Source: Magicicada septendecula (Eukaryota > Arthropoda > Insecta > Hemiptera > Cicadidae). Taken from it: a stretch of 64,000 nt of DNA. The DNA lies in contig CM068373.1 of the NCBI GenBank assembly GCA_034769895.1, positions 23,980,620 to 24,044,619 on the forward strand, in the 5' to 3' direction. The translations under genes were made by a program, and so were the position numbers. The notes beneath the pieces were generated by a model. It had not been told where the DNA came from, did no database searches, and was given only the letters and a program-made list of their open reading frames with translations. Shown piece by piece: positions 57,233-64,000 of this stretch (the first letter of the stretch is position 1; every line of letters starts with the position of its first letter).

Positions 57233-60200
57233 CTATGAGTCCTCCAAATATTTTTTAATGGATAACTGATTATAAGTTCCTTTTACTTTATTCGAAATGA
57301 TATCCTTTAGTACATATGTATTATTATTATTGTTTTTAACAATCAGGTATGGGCCGGTATACAGCAGTAATAACTTTTTGGTAATGCCTTCCAAAGTACT
57401 GGGTAATTCCCTGTTTTTTAGCAGTACCTTTTCTCCGACTTCATAGCTGATTATTTTCTTAACAGCCTTTTGATATTTGTTCTTGCGCTTTTCCTGGTCT
57501 TCTGCCAATTTATTGTAGAATCTGATTCGATTGAATTTGTATTCTTGACTCCTGGGGAATTCTATTGTGTCGTGTATTTCTCTCGGAGGTGGTCTTTCAT
57601 ACATTGCCGTGTATGGCGTGGTACCAATAGCGGTGTGATATGACAAATTAAGGAATTCTTCAGTCGCTAATAAATATTCTTGCCACTTCTTTTGTTGATT
57701 ATAGCAATAAGTTCGTAATATTCTTCCGACCTCTCGCAGTACCCGCTCCGCTGGATTGCTGCTGGGGTGGTAGACAGACGTCTTGTATGTCTTAATGCCC
57801 AATGTATTCAAAGTGTTTCTCCACCGCCAACCCTTAAATTGCGTTCCATGGTCGGTGATTATGGATGTCGGGCTTCCTACCTCTGGAATGTAATGATTTG
57901 TTATTATTCCTAGAGTCTTCAGAGTGTGTTATTCCTCTGTTCACAGGGTATAGTTTTGTAAATTTTGTAAAATGATCCATCATAATAATAATATACTTGT
58001 ATCGATGGCGTCCGCCACTGCGGGGAAATGGACCACATATGTCCAGAAAGACCTTTTCCAGTTTGGCTTGTGAGGTAATTGGTATCATCATACCTTCCTT
58101 TCTCTCATTGTTGGTTTTCACCAATTGACATATCATACAGGTTTTAAGGTAGTTTCTAGTTTTTCTATTGATACTTTTTATGTGACAATTCTCTTCTATT
58201 GCCTTGATCACCTTCATGGCTCCCATGTGACCGTATCGTAGGTGATAGTCCAGGATGATATCCTTTTCGATTGTAGTAGGGATCATGATCTTCCAAACGT
58301 CTTCGTCAAGGGATGTCTTGATGAATAAAATCCCATTATGTATACAATAAAATTTGTTTATTGTGTCATCTTGGTTGGAGAGACGAAGTTTAATAGAGTT
58401 TAACTTCGGATCGGACTGCTGGTGTTTGCTGATGTCCTGCACTATCTTCTCTAAATCGGATCTGTCCTTAATAATGTTATAGATTTTCAAAATGCTCTCC
58501 TTTTCGCCTTCGAATGTTTGTTCTTCCAGATTCACTCTTGACAATACGTCGGCTACTACATTTTTACTCCCAGGAACATACTCCCACTGTATATCGTATT
58601 CCTGCAGGGCGAGTACCCATCTGGTCAATCTACCATGGCTTAATTTGCATCTTCTTAGAAATGATATTGACTTGTGATCTGTTCGGACGGTCACTGGATA
58701 TCCGAGGATATACGTCCGAAACTTCCCGCAGGCAAAGACTACACTTAGCAGTTCTTTTTCCGTCACATTATAGTTCTTCTCACACTGGTTAAGGGTTCTG
58801 CTAGCAAAGCTCACTACTAGATGGTTTCCACTTTCATCTTCTTGGTACAGTGTAGATCCGAAGCTAATGTTACTAGCGTCACAGTTTAGAAAGAAGGGTC
58901 GGTTAAAATCTGGATGGTTGAGCATTACTGCATCTAAGAATTTCTCTTTAATTGATTTGAAGGTCTCGTCTTGTTCTTGACCCCATCGCCATTTATTCTT
59001 GGACGATAACTGGTACTGAAACTGGGCTGTTAGTTCGGAATAATTATTCTGGAACTTCCTATAATAGTTACACAGGCCCAAAAATGATTGTAGTTGCCTC
59101 CTGCTTTTTGGTGTAGGGAAACGTTGTATCGCGTCTACCTTTTCTGTTGATGGTGTTATTCCTTGACTGTTTAGCTGGAAACCCAGGAATTGAACTTCTT
59201 TAGCTATAAGCTTGGACTTGTCCAGTTTAAGGGTGACATTATTTTCAGCAAGCTTCTTCAAAACATACTCCACACGATAACAGTGTTCCTCCCAGCTGGT
59301 TGATGTTATAAGGAGATCATCAACATATACAGTCGTGAATTGGAGCGCTTCTGGTCCTAGTATATGATCCATACAGGCGACAAAAACAGCTACTGAATTC
59401 ACCAACCCGAAGGGCAACCTCTTAAATTGATAATTGCGCCCTTCGAAGATGAACGCCATGTATTGCCGGCTTGCTGGGTGCAACTCCACTTGCCAATAGC
59501 CGCATACCGTATCCCAAGTGGTAATGAATCGTGTTCCGTGGAACCTCTTCAAAATTTCATCAATTTCACCAGGTGAGGTACGATCGTTTATTATCATCTT
59601 ATTTATCTCACGAGCGTCAAGGCAAAGTCTTACCTTCCCATTTTTCTTTTGTATGGCCACGATTGGGCTTGTGTATGGCGATTGACTGCTCTCGATGATA
59701 TCTCTACGGATCATATTCTGGATCTCTGATCGTACGGCTTCTTTCAAAGATTGTGCTATTGGGTATGACTTTCGGTTGAATTCTACCGGTTCTCTGAATC
59801 GTATGGAACATTGGTAGTTCCGGATCTTTCCAGGTTCGTCAGAAAATACAGCTCGATATTTCTCATATATTTCTACCAATTGATTCAGCTGGTTTTCCGT
59901 TAATTGCTCGTTAGTATTGTGGCACTGGAAGTTACGTATCTCTTGTATCTTTTGTTTCCATAGGTCTTCCTCCGAATCCTGATGTACTGGCTTGTTGTTT
60001 GTTGAGTGGTTGGATAGGTAATTCACCTTATTTTGGTGGTCGAGAAGTTGTCTGGAGTCTAAAGTCTTGTTATCAGTTAAATTGGCTATCCAGGTTGAAC
60101 CTTCAGCAAAGAGTGATACCTTTCCTCGGCACAAGTCGATAATTGCTGAGTTTCGGCGCAATATGTCGCATCCTATCATGATGTTGAAAGGTAATCCGGC

Positions 60201-60572
60201 TGCAACAAGAAATATCATATCCACACTAATGCCCTGACTTTTGACATTGAGGGATACCTGCTTTCTTATGGTCTTGTTCTGTCGGCCGGTAGCTCCTATA
60301 AGTACAATATTATTAATAGGTAGTACCGGTAAGTTTTTGTGGCATTCCTGCTGTATCCGGTCCAATTCATTTCGATTTATTATGGAGACATTGGCTCCAG
60401 TGTCTATCATTATAGGAACAGAAATACCTTCAATTTCTGCGATTATGTATATTATTTCATTATCATTATTGTTAATATTAAGCTCACTTTCTTCTAATAG
60501 GTCCTTACGGATGTCCTTTAAATAATTGCTGTATATTATGGTAAAATTTTTTCTGTTTTTCTTCACATTCAT
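57233..60572 (-). pseudogene. pol: Pol of element C: protease-RT-RNase H-integrase with one frameshift
   Basis: The first frame (57834-60572, 912 codons) has protease MIDTGANVSII (D57), RT LCLDAREINKMI, catalytic YVDD at ~416, QFLGFQLNS, RNase H LNCDASNISFGS (~564) and RTDHKSISFL. It continues with the integrase zinc site H-x-H...CMIC (~780-821) and first catalytic Asp in VFLDICGPF (~844). Near 57930 the frame changes by one base: the continuation, with the second Asp (ITDHGTQF) and the Glu (NPAERVLREVGR), is read in the next frame to 57233. A single indel thus breaks the integrase core of this copy; a sequencing error is possible. Upstream the frame opens before the ATG and is entered by -1 frameshifting from gag. 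Confidence 0.88.
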
Positions 60573-60625
60573 ACCTACTTGATTAAACCCAGCAGATTGG
60601 AGCAGTAAAGGGTTATTGGATTTTA

Positions 60626-63007
60626 TTACTGCCTCCGTTCGTTTAAATGTTCCGCTTCATTACGGATTAGGCCGTTGGAAGCGTCAGCTTGAAGTCCTGA
60701 GGCTGTGTCGTTTGGTTCTGCTCGATTGTCTGGTTGGGCTTCTGTTACAGGTAGTCTTCGCTGATTATCCAGGCTGGAACTACGTCTGGGCTCGTACTCT
60801 CTGTACCTATTACTTCCCTGACTTCCTTGGAAAGTCTCGTACTCGTAGTATCGGCTCCTTCTTTGAGGCTGGTACCTCCTGTGTCCACTGCCTTCTGCTC
60901 GGATGTAATTAACATTAGGTCGATACGTCCTGTAATTGTGGTTACCTCCATTTGGGTAATTTCGGTTATAATTACCATGATAATTATTATTATTAGAAAG
61001 GTTGGGGTTCCTCTGACCATTTGGAACATAGTTACTATTATGATTATAATAACCGTGGTTATCTTGTGGACGGCTATTATTATTATTATTATTATTGTTG
61101 TGGTTGTTGTTATTATTATTTATGCGAGGAATATTACTATTATTATTATTATGGTTAAGCCTCGGCAAATTATTGTTATTTCTAGGGTTATAATTGTACT
61201 CGGCATTATTCCGATTTGCAGAGTTATAATTATTATTATTACCCACATTCTGCCGATTATTATTATTATTATTCAAATTACTGTTGTTATTCCTTGGTTC
61301 CTGCTTTTCATACCTCCTGCGACTTTGACGGTAATAGTCTTCGTGCTCGTACATCTCTAAAAGCTCGGTCATGGCTTGCACCGTTTTTATTTGACTGTTT
61401 CGTCTGGCTCTGATAATATCCTCCTCGTAGTGGTATGAGAGTTTGCTGACCAGGCATTCTTCCGGTATTCGGGGCTCTAGATGTTTGGCCACGCACACCT
61501 TTCCTAAAAAGTACGCCGTTAAAGTTTGGTTTCCATATGGGTTGTACTTCCCATGACATATCCCGTCTCTGGCGATATTTTGCGTTGATTCAGACCAATA
61601 TTTGGCTTTGAATAGCCTTCTGAATTGTTGATAGTCGGTCACCTCGTCTCTTATCGCCATCCACCAATTGTCTGCTATCTCCTTGAACGATTCGTCAAGC
61701 ACCTCTTTATTCTCCCTCCAGCGATTACCTCTGTGTTTGGCAAAGTATTCCTCGATTCTTGCTAGGAATTCCATGGGATTATTTTTATAAAACCTGAAGT
61801 TAATCCCTTCACGATTTTCACTGTTGGGACAGCTGGTAATGGTTGTTGGTCGACTATGGAATACGTCTATATCTGTCTGGTTCTGTCGTACCTGACTGTT
61901 CATACTGGTCACTGCAGCTTCTATGCCGTCGCATTTTTCTGTGAATCGGTCCTGCACTCGCTCCCAGTCTTCCCGTGTTTCCTTTAGTTTTTCCTCCAAC
62001 GTCTTCCTAGTCGTTTCTTCAATGGTGTTAACCTTCGTATTTATTTCTGTTCTGATACTCCGTACTTCTTGTTCGGTTTGACTCCATTTTTCGTCAGCTC
62101 TGGTAACCCTTTGTTCGATTACCGTTATTTCCTCTTCTACTTTCTTGCTGATTGTCTCATTGTTTTCAGCTATCTTCTGGCTCAATTCTTCCTTCAATAT
62201 TTCCATTCTTCCGTCTAACCGGTTCATGTTCTCTTGGTTCGTCTGCTTCAATTCTTCTCTCAATTGCTGACTATTGCTTTCCATTTTCTGATTTGTTTCT
62301 TCCATCCTCTTGTTGGTTTCTTCCAGTTTTTGGCTTATCTGGGTTAATTCCTCTTTCGACTGTTTATTGTCAGTCTTTATTTCCTCCATTTTCTCCTCAA
62401 TTTTCTGAATATTTTCTTCCATCTTCTCTTCTATCTTCTTACTGTTTGCTTCCATCTTCTCCTCCATCTTCTTGCTAGTATCTCCAATTTTATTACCCAA
62501 CTCTTCCTTCAATCGTCGATTATCATTCTTCATTTCCTCCTCCATCTTCTTACTATTCTCCTCCATCTTCTTACTGGTATCTCCAATTTTATTACTTAAT
62601 TCCTCCTTCAATTGTTGGTTATCATTCTCCATTTTCTTACTATTTTCTTCGATTTTCTTGTTGGTATCTCCGATTTTATTACCCAACTCTTCTTTTAATT
62701 GTTGGTTATCGTTTTCCAGCTTCTTACTATTTTCTTCCATCTTCTCCTCTATCTTCTTACTGTTTTCTCTTAATTCCTCCTTCGTTGTTTTAAATTCTCT
62801 AAGTAACATCTCCATCATTTGATCAAATTTTGTATCTTCCTTTGCGGTGGATTTCTCCGGCTGTTCCTTCTGTGGTGCCGGCTTATTTGGTTCTGCTGGC
62901 GGTAACATTAACTCCACATCTTCCACTGGTGTCGCTTCTTTATCCTCCATGTTTATCTCCTGCTCGGCCTCCATAGCCCTTTTCCTTGATGTAGCTCTCC
63001 TGTGCAT
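60626..63007 (-). CDS. gag: Gag of element C (793 aa, intact)
   Basis: Structural Gag, starting at the first good ATG ~120 bp inside the LTR/primer site. Residues ~80-300 form a long charged coiled coil. Within it a ~34-residue unit (NDNQQLKEELGNKIGDT, then SKKMEENSKKM) repeats three times. Residues ~399-559 are the capsid-like domain (NPMEFLARIEEYF, DNWWMAIRDEV, FKAKYWSES, AYFLGKVCVA, PEECLVSKL), closely related to the Gag at 3081-5282. Residues ~566-680 are extremely Asn-rich with Tyr, Arg and Gly, followed by RRYQPQRRSRYYEYE. There is no CCHC zinc knuckle, so RNA binding probably rests on the Arg/Asn-rich tail. It ends TAA after a slippery heptamer. Confidence 0.88.
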   Translation of the reverse strand: MHRRATSRKRAMEAEQEINMEDKEATPVEDVELMLPPAEPNKPAPQKEQPEKSTAKEDTKFDQMMEMLLREFKTTKEELRENSKKIEEKMEENSKKLENDNQQLKEELGNKIGDTNKKIEENSKKMENDNQQLKEELSNKIGDTSKKMEENSKKMEEEMKNDNRRLKEELGNKIGDTSKKMEEKMEANSKKIEEKMEENIQKIEEKMEEIKTDNKQSKEELTQISQKLEETNKRMEETNQKMESNSQQLREELKQTNQENMNRLDGRMEILKEELSQKIAENNETISKKVEEEITVIEQRVTRADEKWSQTEQEVRSIRTEINTKVNTIEETTRKTLEEKLKETREDWERVQDRFTEKCDGIEAAVTSMNSQVRQNQTDIDVFHSRPTTITSCPNSENREGINFRFYKNNPMEFLARIEEYFAKHRGNRWRENKEVLDESFKEIADNWWMAIRDEVTDYQQFRRLFKAKYWSESTQNIARDGICHGKYNPYGNQTLTAYFLGKVCVAKHLEPRIPEECLVSKLSYHYEEDIIRARRNSQIKTVQAMTELLEMYEHEDYYRQSRRRYEKQEPRNNNSNLNNNNNNRQNVGNNNNYNSANRNNAEYNYNPRNNNNLPRLNHNNNNSNIPRINNNNNNHNNNNNNNNSRPQDNHGYYNHNSNYVPNGQRNPNLSNNNNYHGNYNRNYPNGGNHNYRTYRPNVNYIRAEGSGHRRYQPQRRSRYYEYETFQGSQGSNRYREYEPRRSSSLDNQRRLPVTEAQPDNRAEPNDTASGLQADASNGLIRNEAEHLNERRQ
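60641..60647 (-). promoter_or_regulatory. -1 ribosomal frameshift site T TTA AAC
   Basis: On the minus strand the gag zero frame reads CAT-TTA-AAC, giving the canonical heptamer T-TTA-AAC four codons before the gag stop. The pol frame is -1 and open here after its last stop about 16 nt upstream. This explains how pol, which has its own ATG only later at 60572, is made as Gag-Pol. Confidence 0.75.
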
Positions 63008-63105
63008 CTCCCTCCCTCTTCCGACCTGTTGACTGTTGCCAAGCTAAAAATAGGAAATTGGACACTCGTCCTTATTTTATAACACTATTATCTCCTATTT
63101 AAAGC

Positions 63106-63123
63106 CCCTTAAGTTGGACGCCA
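63106..63123 (-). other. Primer-binding site of element C
   Basis: Minus strand TGGCGTCCAACTTAAGGG, three bases inside the 5' LTR end at 63127, the same spacing as in element 1. Confidence 0.65.
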
Positions 63124-63126
63124 ATT

Positions 63127-64000
63127 TGTAATATAATTAAAATATTACAAATAATAATAAAAATATAAATTAAATAATTGAATTGATATGTGTTGATACG
63201 TATTGATATTTTGTTTATCACTGGGTCAGTCTGACTCCTTAAAGTCCCACTGTTAGGCTAGTCAAATTGTAATATAATTTCAAGTGTAATAATAAACAAA
63301 ATATAAAGATATTGATGATAAGAATATGTTATAACTAGGTGTGTTTGATTGATAAATAATAAATACATCAAACTTTAAAAATTTTGCAAATATTTTTTCT
63401 TGTGCTTGTATCGAATTTGACTGAATGATTTAATTTAATTAATTAATAATTAATTAATTATTTGAGTTTGTAATTTCCTCCTATATCTATTCTCTCAATG
63501 AGAATTATGTTTTTGCTTAATAAAAAATAATAATAACATTAATGGTAGAAATAAAAACAATGCTGGTAACTGAATACTGATTTGCGTTTATTCATTCAAA
63601 ATTGTGCGCCAGTCAAACTGCGCATGTCCCAGGCACTGGCAAATATTCGCCACAGTCGGCAGTGAGAAAAATCAACAGATATATTTTTTACAAGTTTAAA
63701 TTTATGGTTCTTTTAACGAGTCGAAATGGTCAGAGGGCAAGGAACAAGATACATTTAACAGGTATTCTTAAACTAAATGTTAATATCTGAAATAGAACAG
63801 AATTATTATTACAATTGTCAATTAGAAAGAAATTATTTAAATTTCGAACCAAGTCGAAGAAATGACGTCACTCTGCTCCAGGAAGCACTGGCCGGTCGTC
63901 TTTATAGAAATTCAGCAATGGCCGCCATCTGCTCGATTTTATCTGCTATGACGCCGTTGGAATTGAAGATCTTCTCCCACAGAAATAAAACAATGTTCCC
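63127..64000 (-). repeat. 5' LTR of element C (right), partial
   Basis: Identical to 52295-53168 except at three positions (one near 63133, two near 63731-63734). Cut by the window end. Confidence 0.92.

Larger units (their letters stand above)
45089..64000 (+). mobile_element. Ty3/Gypsy element A, interrupted by element C; runs off the window
   Basis: The 326 bp at 45089-45414 recur at 51969-52294 with one difference, marking the starts of the two LTRs. The 5' LTR then continues to a TTCA end at 47265, directly before a primer-binding-site-like sequence. The 3' LTR stops at ATAT (52291-52294), where element C begins. Inside are a rearranged gag, an intact pol and a 365-bp 3' region with a purine tract. 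The remaining ~1.85 kb of the 3' LTR must lie beyond 64000. Confidence 0.8.
52295..64000 (-). mobile_element. Ty3/Gypsy element C (minus strand), inserted in element A; runs off the window
   Basis: Starts TGTAATGTAATT (52295), directly after ATAT. The left LTR (3' LTR in element sense) and the right LTR (from 63127) match at a constant offset of 10832 bp with three differences in 874 bp. Gag (60626-63007) and pol (57233-60572) lie on the minus strand, with a -1 slippery site between them. About 3 kb of non-coding repeats separate pol from the 3' LTR. If the LTR is ~1.95 kb, the element would end near 65070. Confidence 0.88.

Overview
This window looks like intergenic, transposon-packed DNA from an arthropod nucleus, probably an insect. 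The evidence is its AT-rich sequence, many microsatellites, three Ty3/Gypsy-type LTR retrotransposons, Penelope-like retroelement (PLE) pieces, LINE 3' ends of RTE, Jockey and I/R1 type, a tRNA-derived SINE and a TIR DNA transposon. I see no convincing host gene, rRNA or functional tRNA. The species cannot be named from what is here.

Layout. Positions 107-9097 are one complete LTR element (element 1) with 2.9 kb LTRs, a 4-bp ACGT target-site duplication and a single intact gag-like ORF but no pol. Positions 9.1-41 kb are older DNA: TATA-bearing repeats, hairpins and repeats carrying hammerhead-ribozyme-like cores, a 19-bp minisatellite, LINE 3' fragments on both strands, a SINE, a 1.15 kb TIR transposon with an integrase-type transposase remnant, and long (GAA)n, (CT)n and (TG)n arrays. 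Positions 41-44.8 kb hold two solo LTRs of one family; the second is split by a PLE (reverse transcriptase plus GIY-YIG endonuclease) flanked by ~0.7 kb inverted arms. From 45089 to the window end lies a nest. Gypsy element A (plus strand, intact pol, rearranged gag) has its 3' LTR interrupted at an ATAT site by Gypsy element C (minus strand, intact gag, pol with one frameshift). The second LTR of C and the rest of the LTR of A lie beyond the window.

How the parts relate. Elements 1 and C share a capsid-like Gag domain, a similar primer-binding site and the same unusual Gag design: long coiled coil, capsid-like domain, then an Asn/Gly/Arg-rich tail with no zinc knuckle. Element 1 could therefore be mobilised in trans by a C-like element. 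A and C each end gag on a canonical -1 slippery heptamer placed to make Gag-Pol. LTR pairs differ by only about 0.2-0.35%, so all three insertions are recent.

The most interesting signal is a set of nine short motifs with the hammerhead catalytic core (CTGANGA, stem, GAAA). In most of them the sequence that would form helix III is a self-complementary palindrome, as expected for dimer-acting PLE hammerheads. One, at 25.2-25.75 kb, lies in a 397-bp unit repeated 1.3 times between ~13-bp target-site duplications, and the insertion starts exactly at the predicted ribozyme cleavage site. It looks like a minimal, hammerhead-processed, non-autonomous PLE (retrozyme-like) insertion.
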